Shown piece after piece: positions 1-7,061 of a DNA stretch of 36,708 nucleotides (within the stretch, counting starts at the first letter, position 1; each line of letters opens with the position of its first letter). The DNA is taken from NCBI GenBank assembly GCA_964455225.1, contig CAYVUT010000003.1, positions 1 to 36,708 of the forward strand, given 5' to 3'. The translations under genes were made by a program, and so were the position numbers. Source of the stretch: C7867-001 sp964455225 (lineage in GTDB: Bacteria; Patescibacteriota; Minisyncoccia; Phycocordibacterales; Phycocordibacteraceae). The notes under the pieces are model-generated. The model was not told where the DNA came from. It saw only the letters and a list, made by a program, of their open reading frames with translations, and did no database searches.

Positions 1-686
1 TCATCGCTCAAAAGCATTTCCTTAAGGCGCATGAGTGCCGGATCGATCCAGGCATCGGAACCGGTATAGGGAATGAGGTTGATGTCGAACTCGAGCTTGG
101 CGTCGAAGGCTTTCGCGTCCGATTTGCCGTTCACGTACACGAAATACCCAACTGGCGACACCGAAAAGTCGTTCTGCCTGAAGAGCCACTGATAGATCTC
201 CATCTGGCGCTTGTAGGAATCGTAGAGGTCGTCCTCGGTCGAGGGGCCGACTTTCTTGCTCGTTGCCTTGTAATCAACGACGATAAGCTCTCCTTCCGGA
301 GTTACCCAGATATCATCCACGCCGCCTCGGAGGAAAATATTACTCGGCGCATGAAGGTAGCCGATGCCGCGACGAAGCGCATCGCGCCACTCATCCATCC
401 GTGCATCGCGTAGCGGTACTGCATCAAGGCCGTATGCCTTCATCAGCGGATGGGTCGTGCCGTTGGCACGGTGGGTATCGAACTCGCGTTTCAGAAGCTC
501 GTCGACGGCATTGTTGAGCGTGAATGAGGGACCTGATGGGCGCTTCACGCCATGCTTGAGGTCGAGGAATGCGCAGCGTGGACATTCGGAAAACAGGTCG
601 AGCTTGGATCGACTGATCTTAAACGGCTCCTTTGATGAAGCGTCGAACGTGCTCGACCAGCTGCGCGATCCGCGAGACGAGGCCAT
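1..686 (-). CDS. PD-(D/E)XK superfamily nuclease, partial
   Basis: The reading frame begins at the ATG at 684-686 and runs off the window edge after 228 codons, so the C-terminus is missing. The core motif is visible: GGVDDIW followed by GELIVVDYKAT, that is an aspartate, a short beta strand and D-Y-K, the usual active site of RecB/Cas4-like nucleases. A CPRC motif near residue 35 and the later YKRQMEIYQWLF helix also fit that family. It probably cuts DNA in repair or in a defence role, but the sequence does not say which. It starts one base after the stop of the DUF7282 gene upstream and is the last visible gene of the run starting near 5863. No cas genes or CRISPR repeats lie nearby, so a Cas4 role is not supported. 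Confidence 0.75.
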   Translation of the reverse strand, partial: MASSRGSRSWSSTFDASSKEPFKISRSKLDLFSECPRCAFLDLKHGVKRPSGPSFTLNNAVDELLKREFDTHRANGTTHPLMKAYGLDAVPLRDARMDEWRDALRRGIGYLHAPSNIFLRGGVDDIWVTPEGELIVVDYKATSKKVGPSTEDDLYDSYKRQMEIYQWLFRQNDFSVSPVGYFVYVNGKSDAKAFDAKLEFDINLIPYTGSDAWIDPALMRLKEMLLSD

Positions 687-687
687 G

Positions 688-1188
688 TTAGGGCAGAGTC
701 TTAAACGCTACGGCGACGCGTTCACCCGATTCGAAATCGATATACACGCTATCGGTCACGGTGCTGAAGAGTCCATCACCATCGTCTCGGTATAGGGTGA
801 TCACATAGGTCTTGCCCGCCTCTGTCTTGCGCAAGAGCGGTATGGAAAGGTTAGAGACCGGTTCGCGGGCCCGGGCAGCGCCAAGCACATTCCCCAACTC
901 ATTGCCCGCAACTTCCTGCACAGCGACCCAGACGCCCGGGGCAGCTACATTGACTGCGGCGACCAGCACCGTTTCGCCGGCTTGCTGTGTTTCGACTGAG
1001 ACGAGTGCGCTTGACGTGCGGTAGGGCGTACGTTCACCAGCGTTTGCGCGTGGCTCTGCCCCGGTCTTGCTCTCAAGGATTTGAGACGCGTCGGGCGTTA
1101 AGAACCATGCAGCGGCAAGCACGAATCCGGCCATGAAGCCTCCGACAAAAATACTGGTGCGTGATAGGGATCCCATATAGGCCATCAT
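688..1188 (-). CDS. Exported DUF7282-like protein
   Basis: A protein of 166 residues with one N-terminal membrane segment (about residues 12-30) and the rest outside the cytoplasm. The outer part, about residues 60-166, has the pattern of DUF7282 domains: alternating hydrophobic strands, VWVAVQEVAGNELGNVLG, then a stretch on stretchable charged residues ending in DSVYIDFESGERVAVAF. The family is found on cell-surface proteins of archaea and Patescibacteria and its role is unknown. The start overlaps the stop of the upstream nuclease gene by 4 bases (ATGA type), so the two are probably translated together. No Shine-Dalgarno sequence is needed for such coupling. The domain assignment is from memory of the pattern. 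Confidence 0.7.
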   Translation of the reverse strand: MMAYMGSLSRTSIFVGGFMAGFVLAAAWFLTPDASQILESKTGAEPRANAGERTPYRTSSALVSVETQQAGETVLVAAVNVAAPGVWVAVQEVAGNELGNVLGAARAREPVSNLSIPLLRKTEAGKTYVITLYRDDGDGLFSTVTDSVYIDFESGERVAVAFKTLP

Positions 1189-2036
1189 CCCTCAAAGGGG
1201 TGCGGTAACGCAAGTAGTCCGTCTGCTTCCGCAATGAGCGCACCGACTTTCGCTGGCGAGAGCCGGAGAGCGGCAAGCTCCCCTCTCCGCTCGCGCAGCA
1301 TGTCGACCGCAATGATGCCCCGCTCAATGAGAAGCCGCTTCTCGCTCCGGGAGAGGGACGTGAGGGTGGTGATGGGATAGATGCGCGCCCGGTTCATGCG
1401 CATGAACAGGCTGTCTTTTGCCGGGTACTGCCAGCCAAGAAGGTTTACTCCGGCACACTCCGCGTACTTGATTGCTTCGCTCGTGAATTTCGTGTTAGTC
1501 ACTAGGAGTCCGCGATCAATGAGGCAGGTCTGCAGGTGCGGATCACACGAGAAGATGTCGTCAAAGCGTGATTTAACATACAGCACGGTCTTCACGTCCG
1601 TCTTGTAACCGGGATCATTATGGTATTTGAGTTCTGCCGCGAGCGACTCGCTCGCGGTCGTTGCATAGAAATCCACCTCATGCTGTACGCATTTCCCTTG
1701 GATGATCTTCCGTGTTTCCACGTGCCAGCCCTCATGTACAAAGAGATGCGAGACGAAATCCTCGAACGGATGTCCGGTAGGACCGAACTCGAAGAGCGCG
1801 CGGCGAAGCGCATAACGGGCAGCTATCGGTCTTCCCTCTTTGCGCAAGAGCGCGAATGCGCGAGCGTAGATCTCCTTTGAGCGCGCTCCAGGCACTACCG
1901 TCGCCGCAATGACTTCAGTGATGCGATCAGCTGCGTGCGGAGGGGCACCTGCCCTTCGGAGCGACGCATTCAACCGTTCCGGATGAAATGGTTCCGAGCT
2001 CCCGTCAGCCTTGATGATGAGTGGCGCGGTACTCAT
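1185..2036 (-). CDS. ATP-cone domain fused to an Mrr-type restriction endonuclease domain
   Basis: Three parts are visible in 283 residues. Residues 1-98 form an ATP-cone: a KADGSSEPFHPERLNASLRRAG start and a RYALRRALFEFGPTGHPFE end, as in ribonucleotide reductases and NrdR. Residues 105-200 form a nuclease core of the Mrr type, with D122, then E135-L-K137 (the D-x12-E-x-K active site), followed by a VTNTKFTSEAIKYAE helix typical of Mrr. Residues 205-283 are helical and unassigned. The ATP-cone suggests that nuclease activity answers to ATP or dATP level, which is inference. No methyltransferase is adjacent, so this is not a classical restriction-modification pair. It overlaps its neighbours on both sides by 4 bases. 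Confidence 0.8.
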   Translation of the reverse strand: MSTAPLIIKADGSSEPFHPERLNASLRRAGAPPHAADRITEVIAATVVPGARSKEIYARAFALLRKEGRPIAARYALRRALFEFGPTGHPFEDFVSHLFVHEGWHVETRKIIQGKCVQHEVDFYATTASESLAAELKYHNDPGYKTDVKTVLYVKSRFDDIFSCDPHLQTCLIDRGLLVTNTKFTSEAIKYAECAGVNLLGWQYPAKDSLFMRMNRARIYPITTLTSLSRSEKRLLIERGIIAVDMLRERRGELAALRLSPAKVGALIAEADGLLALPHPFEG

Positions 2037-2455
2037 TCTGATTTGGGTAACGGTACAGACTCGCCGTTGACAAACACCTCAACCATAGAATCCTCCGGGG
2101 CCTCAATGGACACGGAGAATGACCGCTCTTCCGCAAGCATCAAACAGACGCCCGCGACCTCTTCTGTCGCTAGCTTGAGCGTGATAACCGATGGCGACAC
2201 GTCTTCGGGTGTCACTACCGCCTCCGTGGTGACCATGGTGCAGTAGGTGTCGACGAGAAGGGTACCCGTAAGCGTGTGTGTGCCACGGCGATAGGAACGT
2301 TCGAGCGTGAGCGTTGGCACCGTTACCGATTCCTCTGTCCGGAGCGTCTCGCTCTCCTCCGCCACGTCTTGTATGCGTGGTACGGAAAGCGTAAAGCCTA
2401 GAATCAGCACGAGCAGTATGATGATTGTAGCCCCCGCCACTCTTCTCGTAGTCAT
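2033..2455 (-). CDS. Exported protein of unknown function, one membrane anchor
   Basis: A protein of 140 residues with a membrane segment at about residues 8-27 (ATIIILLVLILGFTLSV) and an outer region rich in Thr, Val and Glu that is predicted to be mostly beta strand. Two cysteines (in DTYCTM and GVCLML) could form a disulphide outside the cell. I do not recognise the family. The stop overlaps the start of the ATP-cone nuclease by 4 bases, and mnmA ends 12 bases upstream, so it belongs to the same transcript. Its position before two nuclease genes does not tell its job. Confidence 0.65.
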   Translation of the reverse strand: MTTRRVAGATIIILLVLILGFTLSVPRIQDVAEESETLRTEESVTVPTLTLERSYRRGTHTLTGTLLVDTYCTMVTTEAVVTPEDVSPSVITLKLATEEVAGVCLMLAEERSFSVSIEAPEDSMVEVFVNGESVPLPKSE

Positions 2456-2467
2456 ACGTAAGTACGT

Positions 2468-3502
2468 TTAGCCAATGATACCACCTCCAATAGCGCGATC
2501 CCCGTCATAGAAAACGATGGATTGGCCGCTTGCTGCGGGCTCGGGAAGCGTTCCTTGCGGAATAAATGCTTCTCCCGAAACTAGGCCCTGGATGTGCGGA
2601 CCGTGATAGCGCGTTTGCGCTTCTCGCGCCTGCGAAGGACGCTCAAACCAATTCGTGTCATGAAATGGGACTGAACGATGCGATGGATCTACTGAGAGGC
2701 GTGTACGTCCGACCACGAGTTCGTTTGAGTCGATGTGTTTTGCAAGTACGAACCAGGGACCAGGCAAAGCAGCTGCAAGAGCGACCCGCTCGCCAAGCGT
2801 TGCGAACAGTGCGCCATCGTGTACCCCGACCTCCTTCCCGGATTCGTCGATTGCCCTCCCCTCTGTCACGCCAAACTCTTGCCTGAGGAAATCTTCTATA
2901 GAGATCGTGCCGAGGAAACAGATGCCCTGGCTGTCTTTTTTTGCAGCGACCGGCACCTTGTAGCGCGCAGCAAGAGCCCGAACCTCGGTTTTGACGAATC
3001 CGCCAACCGGAAACGCGGTTTCGCGGAGCACCTGTCTTGGCACAGCCCATAAGAAATAGCTTTGATCTTTTGCAGTATCGACCGCGCGCAGCAGGGCGCC
3101 ATCGGCATCATAACCGCCTCTTGCGTAGTGTCCCGTGGCGATCAGATCCGCTCCCGATGCCTTGGCAAAGCGATAGAATGCGCCGAACTTCACTTCCCGG
3201 TTGCACATGATGTCTGGGTTTGGCGTCCTACCCGCTCGATACTCTGCGAGCAGGTAGTCGATGACTGCCTGCTTGTACTCGACCCGCGCATCGAGCGTCA
3301 AAAACGGTATGCCGAGGCGCGCTGCCACCCGCATTGCGTCACGCCGATCGGCTGCCCAGGTGCACGGAAGTCCCGGCGGGTACCAGCCTTTGATGAATAC
3401 GCCAGTAACCTCTGCACCGGCTCGCTGCATGAGCGCTGCAGAAACGGCTGAGTCGACGCCGCCTGAAAGACCCACGAATATGCGCGCACCGGTAAGCTTC
3501 AT
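2468..3502 (-). CDS. mnmA: tRNA-specific 2-thiouridylase MnmA
   Basis: MnmA puts sulphur on U34 of tRNAs for Lys, Glu and Gln, using ATP and a sulphur relay. The PP-loop SGGVDS is at residues 13-18. The two catalytic cysteines are C100 (TPNPDIMCN) and C195 (SQGICFLG). The tRNA-binding segment ATGHYAR and the C-terminal beta domain are present. The length, 344 residues, is slightly below the usual 360. The substrate loop reads IKGWYPP in place of the common MKNW-type segment. It follows mltG by 27 bases in the same direction and is probably in one operon with it. The start ATG has no Shine-Dalgarno sequence. Confidence 0.95.
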   Translation of the reverse strand: MKLTGARIFVGLSGGVDSAVSAALMQRAGAEVTGVFIKGWYPPGLPCTWAADRRDAMRVAARLGIPFLTLDARVEYKQAVIDYLLAEYRAGRTPNPDIMCNREVKFGAFYRFAKASGADLIATGHYARGGYDADGALLRAVDTAKDQSYFLWAVPRQVLRETAFPVGGFVKTEVRALAARYKVPVAAKKDSQGICFLGTISIEDFLRQEFGVTEGRAIDESGKEVGVHDGALFATLGERVALAAALPGPWFVLAKHIDSNELVVGRTRLSVDPSHRSVPFHDTNWFERPSQAREAQTRYHGPHIQGLVSGEAFIPQGTLPEPAASGQSIVFYDGDRAIGGGIIG

Positions 3503-3529
3503 AGGGATATCTAACGCTTGATCGGGCTT

Positions 3530-4477
3530 TCAATCAAGGTACCGTGCACGGTTTGTCTTATGCTCCTCGAACGTTTTCGCGTACCACATCTTTCCATCTC
3601 GTCCAGTCAGATAGTATAGATACGGCGTTTCCGTCGGATTGAGTGCTGCGAGAATTGAGTCGAGGCCCGGATTAGCAATGGGTCCAGGCGGCAGTCCTCG
3701 ATTGGTGTAGGTGTTGTAGGGTGAATCTACGCGCAATTCCTCGAACGAGGGCGAGTAGGTATCTCGATCGTGTATGTAACCGAACACCGCATCGACTTGG
3801 AGCGGCATTCCGAGCCCAATGCGTTTCCATAGGATGCCAGAAACCGTTCTTCGCGATTCAGGAGTCCGTGTCTCTTTCTCGATAAGCGATGCCATGATCA
3901 CGATCTCTTGGAGCGTGTGTCCTGATGATGCGATCTGTGGCAGGAGTTCACGAACGCGCACATCGAACGTCTCACGCAGGTGAGAAATGATGGCATTTGC
4001 GTCAGTGTCTTTGGCGAAATAGTAGGTATCGGGAAACAAATATCCCTCGTGCGGCCGTGCGAGTTCCCAGAACTCTTCTTCCGTCACGTATGCTGATACC
4101 TGTGCGATGCGTCGAGCCATGTCTCTCGTGGAATCTCCCTCAGGAAAGGTGATTTCTATATCTGGAATGCGCGTGTCGCCCTCGACGAGCCGTCTCGCAA
4201 TCGCGTAAAGGCTTTCGGGCTCCTCAAATCCATAGAGTCCGGCTCGGATGCCCGATCCGTCGCTTACGGCGCGTATGAGGAGGTAGAGCAGAGTCGGGTG
4301 TCGTGTAAAACTAAGGGTCTCAAACTCAAGAACCGCTTCACGCGACGACTCACCCGTTTCTATGAGCACCTCAGAGACGGCCGGCGCTATGCCCGGCGGC
4401 ACGAACACAAGAGCGGCAGCGTACGCACATGTTGTCACGAAGAGTGCAAGAAGAAGCGTCAGGCGGTTGCGTGCCAT
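3530..4477 (-). CDS. mltG: Endolytic murein transglycosylase MltG (YceG-like)
   Basis: MltG cuts nascent peptidoglycan strands at the membrane and so helps set glycan length. The N-terminal membrane segment is at about residues 7-26. The LysM-like region and the catalytic domain follow. The catalytic glutamate is E200 in MASLIEKET, and the family end GRDGKMWYAKTFEEH is intact. The length, 315 residues, is normal. It starts 12 bases after the membrane protein gene upstream and is followed by mnmA. No Shine-Dalgarno sequence is seen before ATG, so translation may depend on the upstream gene. Confidence 0.93.
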   Translation of the reverse strand: MARNRLTLLLALFVTTCAYAAALVFVPPGIAPAVSEVLIETGESSREAVLEFETLSFTRHPTLLYLLIRAVSDGSGIRAGLYGFEEPESLYAIARRLVEGDTRIPDIEITFPEGDSTRDMARRIAQVSAYVTEEEFWELARPHEGYLFPDTYYFAKDTDANAIISHLRETFDVRVRELLPQIASSGHTLQEIVIMASLIEKETRTPESRRTVSGILWKRIGLGMPLQVDAVFGYIHDRDTYSPSFEELRVDSPYNTYTNRGLPPGPIANPGLDSILAALNPTETPYLYYLTGRDGKMWYAKTFEEHKTNRARYLD

Positions 4478-4489
4478 GCTGTTTTCCGG

Positions 4490-5863
4490 CTATGTCGGCA
4501 GATTCGATGGCGCTTCGCTTGTCGCGGATTCAATGCGCGGCAAGGTCGGCGTTTCGATTGCGCGTGATGGGATGTGGAATAGCGTTGCGATCTCCTCAGT
4601 GCTCATCACCATGTAGTCGTTGTTGTCATGGGGCGGGAAGAAGAACTGCCGGCGCCGGAAGGCGTCTACCCACTCGCGACGCATCTTGTCTTTACGTGCG
4701 GCAACGTTTATTTCCCAAGGATAGTCCTCGAACTTGAGGAGACCGCGCGTCGGATTCCAGGCGATGTCGTTGTAGTACTCGTCGGCGCTGAATTGCTTGA
4801 ATAGCGCGCTCAGGCCGGAGACTGTCGCTCCATTGAAGTGCCCCTTTTTTGCAAGATATATCGCACGGATACCGACATCGAATCCGAGTTTTGATACGTT
4901 CCGTTCGATATTCGAAATGAGCTCCATCTGTCCCTTGCTTTGGAGCGGGAATCCTTCGGTCTCGCGCTCTTGGCCGGTCACCGGGTCGACCACTTTCGTC
5001 TTGAATCGAGCAAGCTCACGCAGTTTTTTAATATGATCCTTAGCGTCGTCTTTCCAGGTATACGTCTTACCATCGGCGTTCTTTTTGTGATATTTATCGC
5101 CCTTATGAACGCGGATGATGAACTGCACCCAGAACTGCTCATTGGCGCTCATCGAGCCCAGGTACTCGACCAGGTTCGCGAGCGGATCCACTTGCTCTGG
5201 TTCTTTTTGGGTTCTGTCGAGCCCGTAGTCCACGTAGGTACGGATGGGTACGGCGTCCGCGCGTGAATGACGATAATCACATCCGAAAGAATCCCATTCG
5301 GGCGGTATCGCCGAGATCATGCGCGTGTAGTCCGGCACCTCGATCACTTGCGCCCCAGGATACTGAGCATAGATTTGCGCTTCGATCGCCTTCTTGAAAC
5401 CCGCTCTTGTCCAGATAAAGAAATGCACCTCGCCTCCGATCGATGCAATTTCGAGCGACCAGTAAGGGCGCAGTCCGCCCAAGACATATTTCTTGTACCA
5501 ATTACCCTCTCCAGGAGCGAAGTGAAGACCTGCGATAACCGCTTCCATAGCGAGCGGCGTTTTCTCAAGACTGCGTGGCGGCTTTACCTCAAGCAGCACG
5601 TACTGCTGGCTGTGGATGAACTCTGAGCGAATAAGGATGAGATACTGCCCCCAAGCTACGGAGAAAACGAGTGGCGGGAGCCACAGTGGCGAGAGGAAGA
5701 GCGCCAGATCGATCGCGCCCAACACCCGGCTTGGCAAAAGTGCGAGTGATATGAACAGGACGATGGAGCCGAAGATGAACACCGAGAGCGCTTCGACATG
5801 AAATCCGGTGCGCGCCTTGATTTCTTTGAGGAGCGTCTCGATGGCGTCATGAAATGGCAACAT
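4490..5863 (-). CDS. Conserved two-helix membrane protein, DUF8128-like, unknown function
   Basis: A protein of 457 residues. Two hydrophobic segments at about residues 24-45 and 48-72 anchor it, and the remaining 380 residues are soluble and lie on one side. The soluble part has conserved-looking blocks (GEVHFFIWTRAGFKKAIEAQIYAQYPGAQ; a long charged KDDAKDHIKKL helix region; FDVGIRAIYLAKK). In Patescibacteria a family of this shape is often next to type IV secretion-like ATPases, and the N-terminal layout recalls DUF8128. No ATPase gene follows here; mltG does. It begins 6 nt after a TGG-TATAGT box and so should be read from a leaderless mRNA. Confidence 0.6.
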   Translation of the reverse strand: MLPFHDAIETLLKEIKARTGFHVEALSVFIFGSIVLFISLALLPSRVLGAIDLALFLSPLWLPPLVFSVAWGQYLILIRSEFIHSQQYVLLEVKPPRSLEKTPLAMEAVIAGLHFAPGEGNWYKKYVLGGLRPYWSLEIASIGGEVHFFIWTRAGFKKAIEAQIYAQYPGAQVIEVPDYTRMISAIPPEWDSFGCDYRHSRADAVPIRTYVDYGLDRTQKEPEQVDPLANLVEYLGSMSANEQFWVQFIIRVHKGDKYHKKNADGKTYTWKDDAKDHIKKLRELARFKTKVVDPVTGQERETEGFPLQSKGQMELISNIERNVSKLGFDVGIRAIYLAKKGHFNGATVSGLSALFKQFSADEYYNDIAWNPTRGLLKFEDYPWEINVAARKDKMRREWVDAFRRRQFFFPPHDNNDYMVMSTEEIATLFHIPSRAIETPTLPRIESATSEAPSNLPT

Positions 5864-5869
5864 GCTCCT

Positions 5870-5878
5870 ACTATACCA
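5870..5878 (-). promoter_or_regulatory. Extended -10 promoter, leaderless start
   Basis: On the minus strand the sequence reads TGG-TATAGT, then six bases, then the ATG at 5861-5863. No -35 box is evident. Transcription should begin at or next to the ATG. The six bases AGGAGC look like a Shine-Dalgarno sequence but would lie outside the mRNA if the start is where the -10 box predicts. Confidence 0.6.
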
Positions 5879-5892
5879 GGGAAAGAAAGTGA

Positions 5893-5922
5893 AAATCCCC
5901 GAAGCGGTTGCCTCGGGGATTT
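5893..5922 (-). terminator. Rho-independent terminator after the HARE regulator gene
   Basis: A 10-bp stem (AAATCCCCGA with TCGGGGATTT) closes a 10-nt loop. In the minus direction it is followed by TTTTC and pyrimidines. It begins 14 bases after the stop of the regulator gene and lies just upstream of the promoter at 5870. Confidence 0.75.
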
Positions 5923-5935
5923 CTTTGGGAAGTCT

Positions 5936-7006
5936 TTATGCAGCCGCGTAGCGACCGTCTTTCATGCGCTTGAAATAGCGCGAGTCATTCAGATTCACGA
6001 CGATCGTATTATCTTTGACGAGGCGCGCCTTTTTTACACGTTCGATCACCTCCTCCTTCTTGAGCGGACCTTCTGCGGCGATAACGTCGCGAATAACGTC
6101 GCGCACGACTCCCGGCGCGTAGCCCCACTCAGCAAGCGCATAGAGACCGCGTCCGATCAGCACAAAACGCGGGTCTTTGATGAGCTCGTTGTGCGTTGTT
6201 GCCACATGGGCCTTTTTCGAGAAAAGTGCACCGATCGCTTTCGCCACCTCGGAGAAGTGCATCGGTTTTCCGTGGCGCTTGATCGTGAGATAGGCATAGT
6301 CGCGAATGCCCTTTGTACGAATCGCCGGTGCGTGTACTTTGCCCCACTCGGCAAGCGGATTGCGGCCGATGCCTTTGGAAAGCGAGAGCCAACGCTTCAG
6401 GACCTCCTCATCGCGATACGCGTCGTTCACCTCTTTGAGCTCATCAAGAAAACGATCGAGAAAATCTGCTTCAGCGTGAACGTCGCTATCGCCAAGTGAT
6501 GCGTAAAGCTTCGACAGAGCAGCGTGCACCTTCTTTGCAGTGTCATGATCGACGTGCCAGCGTGCGTAGAATTCATCGGTTTCGCGCTCACGGAAGAATG
6601 CCGAGCCGACGACGAGGAGGAAACGGAAACGATTGCGCGTCTTTTCATCGGCACCAAGGGTCGAGAGGAGCTCATCTTCATGCACGATTCCGCCCATGCG
6701 CTCGATATGCTTCCGGAGTTCCTCAAAAGCCGACTCTGCGTCGGTAAACGCAGGCGAATTGCGGACTGCCTCAAGACCTGCCGCCTCGATCTGACGAACA
6801 CGTTCTCGCGTGATGTGGGATCGATCGCCGATAGCCTCAAGCGTCTCGCGCTCGGAGGAGGTACCAAGGCCGAACCGGCGTACCAAGACGTCGCGGGCGC
6901 GCTCCGGTACTCCAGCAAGGAGGCGCTTGACCAGCTGGACGCTATCGAATTTGAACGAGACCGGTTTCGCGGGAGCAGAGCCAGCGCGCTTGGTTTTCTT
7001 AGTCAT
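5936..7006 (-). CDS. Transcription factor with sigma-region-4-like and HARE-HTH domains
   Basis: A protein of 356 residues when started at MTKKTKRAG. An ATG further upstream would begin inside leuS and inside the promoter, so it is rejected. Residues about 36-85 resemble sigma70 region 4 (RARDVLVRRFGL, then SHITRERVRQIEAAGL, as in the recognition helix of primary sigma factors). A central winged-helix-like part follows. Residues about 225-295 match the HARE-HTH domain known from RNA polymerase delta subunits and some restriction enzymes (MHFSEVAKAIGALF, then DPRFVLIGRGLYALAEW). A last helical part ends in DSRYFKRMKDGRYAA. It probably acts at RNA polymerase or promoters, but regions 2 and 3 of a sigma factor are absent. 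It has its own strong promoter. Confidence 0.8.
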   Translation of the reverse strand: MTKKTKRAGSAPAKPVSFKFDSVQLVKRLLAGVPERARDVLVRRFGLGTSSERETLEAIGDRSHITRERVRQIEAAGLEAVRNSPAFTDAESAFEELRKHIERMGGIVHEDELLSTLGADEKTRNRFRFLLVVGSAFFRERETDEFYARWHVDHDTAKKVHAALSKLYASLGDSDVHAEADFLDRFLDELKEVNDAYRDEEVLKRWLSLSKGIGRNPLAEWGKVHAPAIRTKGIRDYAYLTIKRHGKPMHFSEVAKAIGALFSKKAHVATTHNELIKDPRFVLIGRGLYALAEWGYAPGVVRDVIRDVIAAEGPLKKEEVIERVKKARLVKDNTIVVNLNDSRYFKRMKDGRYAAA

Positions 7007-7021
7007 AAATGTGTGGTGTAC

Positions 7022-7050
7022 TTTATACCAAATTGCCCGGAAATAGTCAA
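7022..7050 (-). promoter_or_regulatory. Sigma70-type promoter of the HARE regulator, very short leader
   Basis: TTGACT (7045-7050), a 17-nt spacer and TATAAA (7022-7027) on the minus strand. Only 15 bases separate the -10 box from the ATG, so the leader should be about 8 nt with no ribosome binding site. It lies between the leuS stop and the regulator start. Confidence 0.8.
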
Positions 7051-7061
7051 CAAATGCGGGG

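Noticed and set aside
1..686. Cas4 of a CRISPR system
   Set aside because: No CRISPR repeats or other cas genes in the window, and the iron-sulphur cysteine set of Cas4 is not visible in the part seen.
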